Source: Rhodococcus sp. 06-462-5 (lineage in GTDB: Bacteria; Actinomycetota; Actinomycetes; Mycobacteriales; Mycobacteriaceae). Taken from it: a stretch of 64,000 bases of DNA. The position numbers were made by a program, and so were the translations under genes. Positions 25,557 to 33,186 of the stretch are shown in pieces. The notes below the pieces were generated by a model that saw nothing but the letters and a program-made list of their open reading frames with translations, made no database searches and was not told where the DNA came from. The stretch lies in NCBI RefSeq assembly GCF_002258315.1, contig NZ_NOYD01000001.1, forward strand, positions 124,001 to 188,000. Direction: 5' to 3'. Position 1 is the stretch's first letter. Every line of letters begins with the position of its first letter.

Positions 25557-25820
25557 ATGCCGAAGTCGAAGGTACGGAAGAAGAACGACTACACGATCAA
25601 CCCGGCGAACCGTACGCCGGTGAAGGTCAACGCCGGTCCGTCACCGGTCTGGTACGTGGTGCTGATGCTGGGATTCATGCTGGTCGGGCTGCTGTGGCTG
25701 ATCGTCTACTACCTCGCTTCCGAGGACATCGCCTTCATCGGAAACCTCGGTGCCTACAACTTCCTGATCGGCTTCGGGTTCATGGTCGTCGGACTCGTGA
25801 TGACCATGCGGTGGCGCTGA
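25557..25820 (+). CDS. crgA: Cell division protein CrgA
   Basis: 87 residues. A basic N-terminus (MPKSKVRKKNDYT) is followed by two transmembrane helices (about 30-52 and 65-85). The NPANRTPVKVN segment and C-terminal RWR are typical. CrgA recruits septal peptidoglycan machinery (FtsI, FtsQ, FtsZ and CwsA contacts are known in mycobacteria). It is preceded by GAGGAAGC. Its upstream region and the start of the next gene both hold DnaA-type boxes. Confidence 0.96.
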   Translation: MPKSKVRKKNDYTINPANRTPVKVNAGPSPVWYVVLMLGFMLVGLLWLIVYYLASEDIAFIGNLGAYNFLIGFGFMVVGLVMTMRWR

Positions 25821-25856
25821 GAGCCGACCGAGTTACACCGATGTCATTCATCCCCA

Positions 25857-26342
25857 ATGTGGATAAACCCTGTGGATAACTCTACGAACAATCCACAGGG
25901 TGTGTACGAACAGCACTGGGCGACGCCCCTCGCCGCCGTCGCAGCGCTGGTCGCAGGCGGAATCGCCCTCGCAATCGGAGCCGCACTCTCCTCCACCGAC
26001 GCAGCCGGAACATTCCTCGTCGGGCTCGCAGCCGTCGGAATGTGGATCATCGCCGCACTCGCCGCCGCCCAACGCCCCCGACTGGCCATCGCCCACGACG
26101 GGTCCCTCGTGATGAAACGCCTCGGCGGCGTACGCACCTACACACCCGCCGACATCGTGCGCGTCAAAATAGTGAAATACCCGCGACTGGGCCGACGAGT
26201 ACCGATGCTCGAACTCGACATCCGCCCACCCGGTGAAGACGACGACCGACTGATCATCTTCGGCAGATGGGACCTCGGTACCGACCCGCGAGACGTGTTC
26301 GACGCACTCGAAATCCACGGTCTGGTGCCACGCGACTCCTGA
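25857..26342 (+). CDS. PH-domain (YdbS/bPH-type) membrane protein
   Basis: 161 residues. Two membrane helices (about 20-45 and 48-70) are followed by a bacterial PH-like domain (about 72-155; LAIAHDGSLVMKRLGGVRTY, PMLELDIRPPGEDDD, IIFGRWDLGTDPRDVFDAL). It is the positional counterpart of Rv0010c. The exact start is unsure: ATG 25857 or GTG 25872. Both lie inside a pair of perfect DnaA boxes. Function unknown; probable membrane or envelope role beside crgA. Confidence 0.75.
   Translation: MWINPVDNSTNNPQGVYEQHWATPLAAVAALVAGGIALAIGAALSSTDAAGTFLVGLAAVGMWIIAALAAAQRPRLAIAHDGSLVMKRLGGVRTYTPADIVRVKIVKYPRLGRRVPMLELDIRPPGEDDDRLIIFGRWDLGTDPRDVFDALEIHGLVPRDS
25858..25879 (-). promoter_or_regulatory. Pair of perfect DnaA boxes
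   Basis: TGTGGATAA occurs at 25858-25866 and again at 25871-25879, in the same orientation with a 13-base period. Both are the exact complement of TTATCCACA. They overlap the start codons proposed for the PH-domain gene and could let DnaA affect its expression or titrate DnaA. Confidence 0.7.
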
Positions 26343-26362
26343 GCTCCCGGGCCCCGAGGGTT

Positions 26363-26417
26363 ACTCAATGTGACATTCAGTGACCTTTTGGGGGGTCAAT
26401 GTCACATCGAGTGGACT
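26363..26417. repeat. Interspersed palindromic repeat, copy A
   Basis: This intergenic element shares an exact 32-bp block (26386-26417, opening TTTTGGGGGGTCAATG) with 32649-32680. The block contains the imperfect palindrome TCAATGTCACATCGA, and a related palindrome ACTCAATGTGACATTCAGT precedes it. It lies between two convergent genes. Confidence 0.75.
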
Positions 26418-26463
26418 CCGGGTCTGGGGTCAGCGGTCGGCGGTGGGCGGGCAAGCGGACTTG

Positions 26464-27393
26464 CTAGAGGCCCATCTGGGCGCGCAGGTCCAGTACTCGG
26501 ATTGCGATGATTCCGAGTGACACCAGAGCGACGGCGATCACCGAGAGCCAGGCCATGGACACGCCGGCCATGGTTCGCTGTTGTCCCGTGTCTGGGGTTC
26601 GGTGGGACAGGAACACCAGACCGGCGGTGGCGGCGGCTCCGGCGACGAGTCCGCCCATGTGTCCCCACAGCGAGATGCTGGGGATCGAGATGCTGATGAA
26701 GATGTTCACCGCGATGACGATGAGGATGGGTGCCGGGCTTCGCTTGAGCCGCAGCAGGATGACGGCCTGTGCACCGAGGAGACCGAAGACGGCACCGGAC
26801 GCGCCGACGGTGAGTGCCAGTGGGTTCTCCAGCAGCATCACCGACGCGCTTCCACCGAGGAGCGAGAGGAAGTAGACGACCAGGTAGCGGGTCCGGCCGA
26901 GCACGAGTTCGACGTCACGGCCGATGATGTACAGCGCGAACATGTTCACGAGCAGGTGTATCGGCCCGTAGTGGACGAAGCCGCTGCCGATCAGCCGGAA
27001 CACGTCGCCGTCGGAGACGAGCAAGCTGTTGAGAGCCCAGCTGCGCGCGAGCGCGGATCCGGAAGTGTTGTTCATCGGATCGCCGGACTGCGCCACGGTG
27101 ATGGCGTAAACGATCACGTTGACGGCAATGAGGGCGTACGTCAGCGGGGTCTTGGCGGATCGTGCCATCGGTGCACCGGCGACGGTCTGCGCAGTGCGGA
27201 CGTTCTTGTTGCCCTCGCGCACGCAATCGACGCAGTGCTGCCCGACGGCGGCGGCCTGCAGACATTGTGGGCACGCCGGTCGGCCGCAGCGCGAACAAGC
27301 AAGGCCGGTGGGGCGATCGGGATGTCGGACGCACACCGACTGGGGTGGGTTGGGCTGGTCGCCGTACGCGCCACCCCAGCCGGGGTTCGTCAT
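26464..27393 (-). CDS. Rhomboid-family intramembrane serine protease
   Basis: 309 residues. The N-terminus carries a B-box-like zinc site (CVRHPDRPTGLACSRCGRPACPQC segment, about 21-44, plus HCVDC). Six or seven membrane helices follow. Catalytic elements are all present: HLLVNMFAL (Asn), GASGAVFGLLG (Ser) and HMGGLVAG (His). It cuts membrane proteins within the lipid bilayer; substrates unknown. It starts 24 bases after ppiA ends and is probably cotranscribed. The zinc-finger/rhomboid layout is common in actinobacteria. Confidence 0.92.
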   Translation of the reverse strand: MTNPGWGGAYGDQPNPPQSVCVRHPDRPTGLACSRCGRPACPQCLQAAAVGQHCVDCVREGNKNVRTAQTVAGAPMARSAKTPLTYALIAVNVIVYAITVAQSGDPMNNTSGSALARSWALNSLLVSDGDVFRLIGSGFVHYGPIHLLVNMFALYIIGRDVELVLGRTRYLVVYFLSLLGGSASVMLLENPLALTVGASGAVFGLLGAQAVILLRLKRSPAPILIVIAVNIFISISIPSISLWGHMGGLVAGAAATAGLVFLSHRTPDTGQQRTMAGVSMAWLSVIAVALVSLGIIAIRVLDLRAQMGL

Positions 27394-27417
27394 CTTGTCG
27401 AAAGTCCTTCGGTCAGA

Positions 27418-27954
27418 TCAGGAGATGGTGACGTTGTTGATGACAACCTCGTCCACCGGGCGATCTCCGCGACCGACCTGCGTGCTCGAGATCGCGTCGA
27501 CAACCTTCTTCGACGCCTCGTCGGTGACCTCACCGAAGATCGAGTGCTTGCGGTTGAGGTGCGGGGTCTTGCCGGTGGTGATGAAGAACTGCGAACCGTT
27601 GGTGCCGGGGCCGGCGTTCGCCATGGCCAGCAGGTACGGGCGATCGAAGGAGAGCTCCGGGTGGAACTCGTCCTCGAACTTGTAGCCCGGTCCGCCTGCA
27701 CCGGTGCCGGTGGGGTCGCCGCCCTGGATCATGAAGCCGTCGATGACGCGGTGGAAGACCGCGCCGTCGTAGAACGGTCCGGTCTTGGAACCCGACGCGT
27801 TCTGCGTCGTGTACTCCTTGGATCCGTCCGCGAGACCGACGAAGTTCGCGACGGTCTTGGGGGCGTGATTGCCGAACAGTTCGATGACGATGTCGCCGCG
27901 GTTGGTGTGCAGCGTGGCCGTTTGGGTCTTGTTTGGTGAAGTCACGCCCTCCAT
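27418..27954 (-). CDS. ppiA: Peptidyl-prolyl cis-trans isomerase, cyclophilin type
   Basis: 178 residues, close to the 182 of M. tuberculosis PpiA. Cyclophilin signatures are GPFYDGAVFHRVIDGFMIQGGD, PYLLAMANAGPGTNGSQFFIT and HLNRKHSIFGEV. It speeds proline isomerisation during folding. No signal peptide is seen with the chosen start, so it is probably cytoplasmic. ATG 27954 or GTG 27945 (VTSPNKTQ, with GGAGGG very close upstream) could be used; a far longer frame to 28137 would overlap the divergent cwsA-like promoter. Confidence 0.94.
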   Translation of the reverse strand: MEGVTSPNKTQTATLHTNRGDIVIELFGNHAPKTVANFVGLADGSKEYTTQNASGSKTGPFYDGAVFHRVIDGFMIQGGDPTGTGAGGPGYKFEDEFHPELSFDRPYLLAMANAGPGTNGSQFFITTGKTPHLNRKHSIFGEVTDEASKKVVDAISSTQVGRGDRPVDEVVINNVTIS

Positions 27955-28048
27955 CGTGCCATCTCGGGTGATCGGGCAGTTCACAACGGGCATCGAGCCG
28001 GGTGTCTCGGGAGGGTTCGGCGGGGCCGTGTTGTGGAACAGTGAGGGT

Positions 28049-28429
28049 ATGACGAGCACAAGGAAGTCCGACCAGGGTCGGTCGACCACCGGTACCGCAG
28101 CGTCCGCGCTGCTCGGGGCCGCATCCGCCGCGAGCAAGGGCCCGGCCGGGGTGGGCCTGCTGTTGGCCAGGAAGGGCTACGGGCTGGCCCGCAAACAAGC
28201 TGCGGAGCGCCGGGCAGTGACCGCGGAACGTATTGCCGAAGCGAATCGCACTCGAGCGCTGGTCACGGCCGACTCAGGATCACGTCGGACCCGGCGAATC
28301 CTGGTGTTCGGTGCCGCTGCTGCCGTCGTCGGAAGTGTCGTGTTCTTCCTCGGTCGCCGTCGGAACGAGGTGCCCCCGCCCGCCGACGTTCCGCCGAGCC
28401 TGGCCGACTACGACGACACGCCGTCATAG
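28049..28429 (+). CDS. CwsA-like cell wall synthesis protein
   Basis: 126 residues. A helical, basic, Ala-rich segment (about 20-75, with ARKGYGLARKQAAERRAV) leads to one C-terminal membrane helix (about 86-103, ILVFGAAAAVVGSVVFFLG) and a Pro-rich tail. Size, architecture and position next to ppiA match CwsA (Rv0008c), which works with CrgA and Wag31 in polar growth in mycobacteria. Sequence identity is weak by eye, so the name is mainly from context. GAGGG precedes ATG 28049. Its end overlaps the convergent hydrolase gene by 6 bases. Confidence 0.6.
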   Translation: MTSTRKSDQGRSTTGTAASALLGAASAASKGPAGVGLLLARKGYGLARKQAAERRAVTAERIAEANRTRALVTADSGSRRTRRILVFGAAAAVVGSVVFFLGRRRNEVPPPADVPPSLADYDDTPS

Positions 28430-30055
28430 GTACAGAACCTTCTGCAACAGATCGAGCAGACCCGGCCTCGTTCTGGTCACGGCCTCCGCGCTGCGGTCGG
28501 CGACGACCAAGGCCGTGTTGTGTCCGCTGGTGGAGCCCTCGGTGAGATAGTCGCTGTGCCCGATCGAGCCAACGGTTTGATCAGAGGGCTCGGTGGACAT
28601 CAGAGTGACTCCGTCGAGCGCACCCGGATCACGGCCGAACGCACCCAGGTCGGCGACGATATCGCCCTCGGCTTCCGCCGCGAACACGTGTCCGACGGCA
28701 ATCTGCAGATCTGCGACGCTGTGTGTGCCGAGTCCCGGTGATCCGAGAGCCACGAACTCGTCGACCCCGGTGTCGCCTCGGAGCGCAGATGCCGCGGTGA
28801 GGGATCCGTACGAGTGGGCCAACACCGACAGATGCGGATCGCTCGCACGCGCGGCGTCGAGGCCGTCCAGGAACGGAACAAGTCGATCCGCTCCCGCCCG
28901 CGCGGCCGCCTCCGAGACCACGGTCCTGTCCGGATCGAGCAAGCTCCACCCCAGCTGTGGGGCCTGGTAGTCCAGCCAGGTCACCGCAGCCGCAGACTCC
29001 GGTGGATCCTGTGAAACAAGTTGCTGCACAGCATTTTCGACGTTCTCCATATCGCCGTCGTAGCGGAGAAGATGTCCGTGCACAGTCGAGCCGAGACCGG
29101 GCACGAACACGGCGACATGGGTCGCCGTGTCGACGTCGCCGACCGCTACGGCCGCCATCGTCTCCTCGTACGAGGAATTGTCGAGGACCAGAAGCTGCCG
29201 AGCCCCCTGCGCCAGCGTCGCGTCGATCGCATCGAGTGATGCCAGCCGTGTGCGAGTCTGTTCGAGTCCGGCATCGGCGTCACTGAAGAGCCCGCCGAAC
29301 ACGTTGTCCGCCAACTCTTTCTGTAGTTCGGCTTCGACGGCGCGGAGGCGGATACGCTCGGCGGCCAACACGCGACGGTTGGCACCGTCTCGCACCCGAC
29401 CAGGCAGGCCGTCGAGATTGCCGATCAGCGCCGGCTGTTCGACGAGCAGCCTGGTGCGTGCGGCAGGCGAGAGCGCGCTCCAGAAGGCAGCATTGGCCGC
29501 CGGTGATCCGTCGCGCGGCACCGAAGCCGCAACTGCCGTCGCAACGGAGGCTGCGGAGGTTCCCCCGGCGAGGCGTCGAGCAAGGATGTCGTCGAAGTCC
29601 GTGGCCGTACGAATCAGCTGCGCGATTCGCTCGGCGAGCTCCTCACGACACCGCCGCCGCTCTCGCATCGTCGACCACAGATCCACGAGCGCAACCGAAT
29701 ACGACGCTGCAGCGTCGGACACCGAGCCGTCGGATTCGACCACGAACCGTTCGTCCGCTGCCGTCTGCTCCACCGAGCGGAGGGCAGCGAGCAGACTCTG
29801 CATGTCGATCGAGGCATCCGCGGTGCATCTCGCGATTCGGAGCAACTCGGCTGCGGCATCTCCCAGATCGGACCGGAGGCGTCTCATCGCCTCCCGTGCC
29901 ACCTCGGCCGCGGGACCGTCCCACCCCTTGCCCACGACCTCGTCCGCTACCGCATCGTGTACGGCAGCCACTTCACGCCACCGCCGCATCAGGGCTTCGG
30001 ACGCGGTCACCAACACTCGGCTGTCCCATGACCTGAACTCGTCGAGAGTGACCAT
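28424..30055 (-). CDS. Alpha/beta hydrolase of the DUF1023 type
   Basis: 543 residues. The N-terminal half (about 1-170) is all-helical and resembles the WXG100-like modules seen before this domain (GKGWDGPAAEVAREAM). The C-terminal domain (about 290-530) is an alpha/beta hydrolase: HVAVFVPGLGSTVHGHL, the nucleophile elbow LAHSYGSLTAA, EGDIVADLGAFGRDP for Asp and IGHSDYLTEGSTSGHN for His. The fold is commonly found near ESX or cell-surface genes. Substrate unknown. It has no counterpart at this point in the M. tuberculosis order. Start ATG 30055 (MVTLDEFRSW) gives the typical N-terminus. Confidence 0.85.
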   Translation of the reverse strand: MVTLDEFRSWDSRVLVTASEALMRRWREVAAVHDAVADEVVGKGWDGPAAEVAREAMRRLRSDLGDAAAELLRIARCTADASIDMQSLLAALRSVEQTAADERFVVESDGSVSDAAASYSVALVDLWSTMRERRRCREELAERIAQLIRTATDFDDILARRLAGGTSAASVATAVAASVPRDGSPAANAAFWSALSPAARTRLLVEQPALIGNLDGLPGRVRDGANRRVLAAERIRLRAVEAELQKELADNVFGGLFSDADAGLEQTRTRLASLDAIDATLAQGARQLLVLDNSSYEETMAAVAVGDVDTATHVAVFVPGLGSTVHGHLLRYDGDMENVENAVQQLVSQDPPESAAAVTWLDYQAPQLGWSLLDPDRTVVSEAAARAGADRLVPFLDGLDAARASDPHLSVLAHSYGSLTAASALRGDTGVDEFVALGSPGLGTHSVADLQIAVGHVFAAEAEGDIVADLGAFGRDPGALDGVTLMSTEPSDQTVGSIGHSDYLTEGSTSGHNTALVVADRSAEAVTRTRPGLLDLLQKVLYL

Positions 30056-30174
30056 CGCGTATCCCCCGCAGCATCGTCGTTGTCGACGAGTCAACGCGAG
30101 AAGGACACCGCTCCGGGAAATCTATCCCCAGCCTGTGGATGAAATCTGGGGATCAAGCATGCTTCGCCCGAGCG

Positions 30175-31200
30175 CTACTGGGCAATCTTGCGAATCGGGC
30201 CGCTGCGACCGGCGTCGGGATCGGACGGCCGAGTCGTCCTCGGCGGCCGGCTTCGCTTCGCCCGGTACAGATCGGCGTCGGCTGCCCGATAGATTTCACC
30301 CCAGCGGCGACCAGCGGGCATGCAGGCCAATCCAACGCTCCATTCCGCGCGATGAGCGCGGCGCAGTCGCTCGATGATCTGCCAGGCCTCCTTCTCGAGA
30401 ACCCCCGGCATGAACAGCACGAATTCGTCTCCGCCGAGCCGACCGAGAACATCCCGTCTGGTCAACTGCCCCTTCCAGGCCTTCGAGACCCGGGCGAGCA
30501 GGACGTCACCGGCAATATGGCCGTACTCGTCGTTGATCTCCTTGAAATTGTCCAGGTCGAGCACGGCAAGGCTGACCGACAATCCACGAGCAGCACATGC
30601 CGGCAGCATCTTCTCGATCTTGGACTCGAACCCGAACCTGTTCAGCAGACCGGTCAGAGCGTCGTGTGTCGCGGAATAACGCATTCGACGCGCGAAGACG
30701 CCGAACACCTCCGTCGCACCGACGATGCCGAGCGCCACGAGGATGTAACTGATGAACGGTGTTCCGTACGGCGCGATCGCCGCTCCGATGACCGCCGAAA
30801 CAGCAAGCACCGCAACCCAAATGCCTGCACTGCGTTCGGACCAGAACGCACCGATGTGCATGCCGAGGAACATGGCCGCCTGGACGCAGATCAAGAATGC
30901 CGGCATGGTGTCGCTGCTCCCCAGCGCACAGGCGAGTGCCATCACCGACAACGCGGTCGCCAATCCCACCGCGTGTTTGGGGCTCGGCACACCCGCCCTC
31001 GCCAGCACCACGATCGCCGCCGGACCCAGGAGCAGAGCCAACGCGGCCAGAACCTGCTGCGCGCCGGTCAGATTCGACCACGACGCTATCGCGCTGGCAG
31101 CGTAGAGAACTGTGGTGACCGCCGCGAAGACCGCGAGCATGCGGCCGGACTCGTCGAACCTGGGCCGGCTCACCGGTCGATTCCAACCGTGCTGGACCAT
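30175..31200 (-). CDS. Membrane diguanylate cyclase (GGDEF)
   Basis: 341 residues. Six hydrophobic helices (about 20-170) form a membrane sensor region without a recognisable named domain. The GGDEF domain (about 178-325) has THDALTGLLNRFGFE, DLDNFKEINDEYGH and GRLGGDEFVLF, so the active site is intact and c-di-GMP synthesis is expected. The residues at the RxxD inhibitory site read TRRD, so product inhibition may be weak. It sits between a hydrolase and a desaturase gene in an accessory segment and is apparently transcribed alone. Confidence 0.92.
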   Translation of the reverse strand: MVQHGWNRPVSRPRFDESGRMLAVFAAVTTVLYAASAIASWSNLTGAQQVLAALALLLGPAAIVVLARAGVPSPKHAVGLATALSVMALACALGSSDTMPAFLICVQAAMFLGMHIGAFWSERSAGIWVAVLAVSAVIGAAIAPYGTPFISYILVALGIVGATEVFGVFARRMRYSATHDALTGLLNRFGFESKIEKMLPACAARGLSVSLAVLDLDNFKEINDEYGHIAGDVLLARVSKAWKGQLTRRDVLGRLGGDEFVLFMPGVLEKEAWQIIERLRRAHRAEWSVGLACMPAGRRWGEIYRAADADLYRAKRSRPPRTTRPSDPDAGRSGPIRKIAQ

Positions 31201-31378
31201 GATTCGGCCGACTGGAGGCAGCGTTCACCGACAGAAACGCCACCACTCACCCGATACCCCCCAGGCACCATCGGCCCTCCCCACGCACTACGGCCATCGC
31301 CTCACATGACCCAACGATGCCCGGACTCTAACACCTCCGAGACGTGATCACGACTCTGGCCAGCGAAGGCGCAGCAGG

Positions 31379-32329
31379 TCAGGACGCCTTCTCGGCGCGC
31401 GCTGCTTCCCTGGCGAGCAGTCGATCGCGAGACTCCTCGAACTTGGTCGCCTTGACTGCCAAGTCTTCGACGAACGCTGCCAGCCGATCGCGATCCCGCT
31501 CGCCCTCACCCGTGAAATCGTCGCGCTCGAAGATCTTCCACTTGCGCAGGACAGGCATCAACACCTCGTCCAGATGCTGCCGAAGATCGTAGATCCCATG
31601 CTTGGCCAAGGTCATCGCGTTCTTGCGGAAATTGGGCATGTTCAGACCGGGCATCTGGAAGTCGGTGGCGACATCGGTGATGGCTCGGACCATCTGATCG
31701 GGCACCAGATCCAGCGACGCCTCCCCGAGGTTCCGGTAGAAGATCATGTGCAGGTTCTCGTCCGCGGCAACACGAGCCAACATTCGATCCGCCACCGGAT
31801 CTCCGCACGCCAACCCCGTGTTTCGGTGCGACACCCGCGTCGCCAACTCCTGAAACGTCACGTACGCCACCGAATGCAGAAAATTTGCGCCGTCCATCGG
31901 CGCATCGATACCCACCGTCATGTGGTGCATTCGAGCCCGCTCCAACTCCACGGGGTCGACCGCACGGGTCACCACCAGATAGTCGCGCATGACGATGCCG
32001 TGGCGATTCTCTTCCGCAGTCCAGCGCCCCACCCACGTGCCCCAAGCACCGTCCAACGAGAAGTTGTCTGCCAACCCCCGGTGATACGACGGCAAATTGT
32101 CTTCGGTGAGCAAATTGGTGATCATCGCCGTGCGAGCCAGTTCCGACAACGACGACTGCTCGAGAGACCAGTCCTGTCCACCCATCGCCGCAAAGTTCCG
32201 ACCCAGATCCCACGGAACGTAATCATGTGGATGCCATTCCTTCGCCATCGACAGATGGCGATTCAAATTGGCTTCCAGCGTGCCGTCGAGTTCCGTCAAC
32301 AGCTCTTCATGATCGAGAACACGCGTCAT
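31379..32329 (-). CDS. Acyl-[ACP] desaturase (DesA-type, di-iron)
   Basis: 316 residues of the soluble fatty-acid desaturase family (ferritin-like). Di-iron ligands are visible in RWTAEENRHGIVMRDYL (ExxH) and AADENLHMIFYRNL (ExxH), with SSLSELARTAMITNLLTEDNLPSYH upstream supplying another Glu. These enzymes put a double bond in ACP-bound acyl chains; mycobacterial DesA1/DesA2 serve mycolic acid synthesis. No redox partner is adjacent. ATG 32329 is preceded by GGAG at 8 bases and gives the family N-terminus (MTRVLDHEELL). Confidence 0.92.
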   Translation of the reverse strand: MTRVLDHEELLTELDGTLEANLNRHLSMAKEWHPHDYVPWDLGRNFAAMGGQDWSLEQSSLSELARTAMITNLLTEDNLPSYHRGLADNFSLDGAWGTWVGRWTAEENRHGIVMRDYLVVTRAVDPVELERARMHHMTVGIDAPMDGANFLHSVAYVTFQELATRVSHRNTGLACGDPVADRMLARVAADENLHMIFYRNLGEASLDLVPDQMVRAITDVATDFQMPGLNMPNFRKNAMTLAKHGIYDLRQHLDEVLMPVLRKWKIFERDDFTGEGERDRDRLAAFVEDLAVKATKFEESRDRLLAREAARAEKAS

Positions 32330-32701
32330 CTGCGGGACTCCTTCGAGATTCGAGATGCCCGAATCGCCAACCGATTCGAGACAGTGGCGAACACCGCCCG
32401 CCGCGATCGAACGACGGCACACCCCCCTGCGGTGCGCCGTCGCGACCGTTCACGCCGATCCGAGAACCGACGTGCATTGCACACCGACCACGCTAAGGAC
32501 CGATCCACCGATACGACACAGAACCGACGACTGTCTGGATATGTGGGCGCCGAAGCACAGAGCGGCTTGGGTCCAATCACAACCGGTCCGCCGAATCCGC
32601 TCCGGAACTGCTGGCACTCGAGTGCACTCAATGTCACGTCGAGTGGACTTTTGGGGGGTCAATGTCACATCGAGTGGACTTGGGGGGCCGGCTGGGGACA
32701 C
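32330..32701. other. Non-coding stretch upstream of the desaturase gene
   Basis: About 370 bases with no supported gene. It must hold the desaturase promoter. Its right end contains repeat copy B (32625-32687) and a perfect palindrome GCACTCGAGTGC (32614-32625). No other structure is evident. Confidence 0.5.
32625..32687. repeat. Interspersed palindromic repeat, copy B
   Basis: Two near-identical units, TCAATGTCACRTCGAGTGGA, are separated by a TTTTGGGGGG-like spacer. The block 32649-32680 is identical over 32 bases to 26386-26417. It lies between tRNA-Ala and the desaturase gene, clear of both. Confidence 0.8.
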
Positions 32702-32702
32702 A

Positions 32703-32736
32703 AAAAAGGACGCCCACCGAAGTGGACGTCCTTTTT
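32703..32736 (-). terminator. Terminator after tRNA-Ala
   Basis: Arms 32703-32717 (AAAAAGGACGCCCAC) and 32722-32736 pair with one mismatch around a CGAA tetraloop. The A/T ends of the stem supply a T tract on either strand, so it can stop transcription from both sides. It starts four bases after the tRNA-Ala 3' end. Confidence 0.88.
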
Positions 32737-32740
32737 ATTG

Positions 32741-32813
32741 TGGAGCCTAGGAGATTCGAACTCCTGACATCTGCCTTGCAAAGGCAGCGCTCTACCAACT
32801 GAGCTAAGGCCCC
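32741..32813 (-). tRNA. tRNA-Ala (anticodon TGC)
   Basis: 73 bases. Acceptor strands GGGGCCT and AGGCTCC pair with one G-U. The D arm has TAGCTCAGTTGGTAGAGCG, the anticodon stem CTGCC/GGCAG encloses TTTGCAA (TGC), and the T arm has AGGAGTTCGAATCTCCT. No CCA is encoded. It forms a tRNA-Ile/tRNA-Ala pair with the gene at 33004-33077, as in mycobacteria. Confidence 0.98.
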
Positions 32814-32865
32814 GGGTGTTGCCGTTGATCGTAGACGAACCTTACACGTCCACTCCGAGCGATTA

Positions 32866-32976
32866 TCACGCGGTGGGGATGCTGTGCCAGACGCCGTCTG
32901 CGCTGCGCTGCGAGCGCACCTTCGATAGTGTCAGCACTGCAATCACCGCCGATGCGACCAGAAGAAGGATTTTCAC
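32866..32976 (-). CDS. DLW-39 family small membrane protein
   Basis: A 36-codon frame starting GTG at 32976 and ending TGA at 32866. A hydrophobic segment (KILLLVASAVIAVLTL) is followed by a basic stretch and a C-terminal ADGVWHSIPTA that matches the acidic-Trp ending of the DLW-39 family. CAGGAC precedes the start. It lies exactly between tRNA-Ile and tRNA-Ala, the conserved place for this gene in Mycobacteriales. Function unknown; small single-pass membrane peptide. Confidence 0.8.
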   Translation of the reverse strand: MKILLLVASAVIAVLTLSKVRSQRSADGVWHSIPTA

Positions 32977-33003
32977 GTCCTGCCTCTTTTCGTTCGTTCG
33001 GTG

Positions 33004-33077
33004 TGGGCCTAGGAGGACTTGAACCTCCGACCTCTTCCTTATCAGGGAAGCGCTCTAACCGCCTGAGCTATAGGCCC
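33004..33077 (-). tRNA. tRNA-Ile (anticodon GAT)
   Basis: 74 bases. Acceptor strands GGGCCTA and TAGGCCC pair perfectly. The D arm has TAGCTCAGGCGGTTAGAGCG, the anticodon stem CTTCC/GGAAG encloses CTGATAA (GAT), and the T arm has GGAGGTTCAAGTCCTCC. No CCA is encoded. It lies downstream of the gyrB-gyrA-DUF3566 unit in the same direction but behind a strong hairpin. Confidence 0.98.
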
Positions 33078-33131
33078 TCATCACTACTTCGGACCGAAGA
33101 AAACCTCTCCTCGAACCGAGGGATGAGATTA

Positions 33132-33170
33132 CCGTATCGGGCCGCTGTCTTCCAAAACGGCCCGATACGG
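33132..33170 (-). terminator. Hairpin after the gyrB-gyrA-DUF3566 unit
   Basis: Perfect 13-bp arms CCGTATCGGGCCG (33132-33144) and its complement (33158-33170) enclose a 13-base loop. It lies 16 bases after the DUF3566 stop and before tRNA-Ile. No T tract follows on the minus strand. Confidence 0.75.
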
Positions 33171-33186
33171 CTCTCGATGGTGCAGG

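Noticed and set aside
30130-30139. TGTGGATGA near the cyclase gene, and TGTGGATAG/TGTGGATGC at 52537 and 52114, as DnaA boxes
   Set aside because: Each is isolated and carries at least one mismatch in the core; expected by chance given the local composition.
28424-32813. Genomic island with integrase next to tRNA-Ala
   Set aside because: No integrase, transposase or duplicated tRNA end is seen, so only gene-order difference supports insertion.
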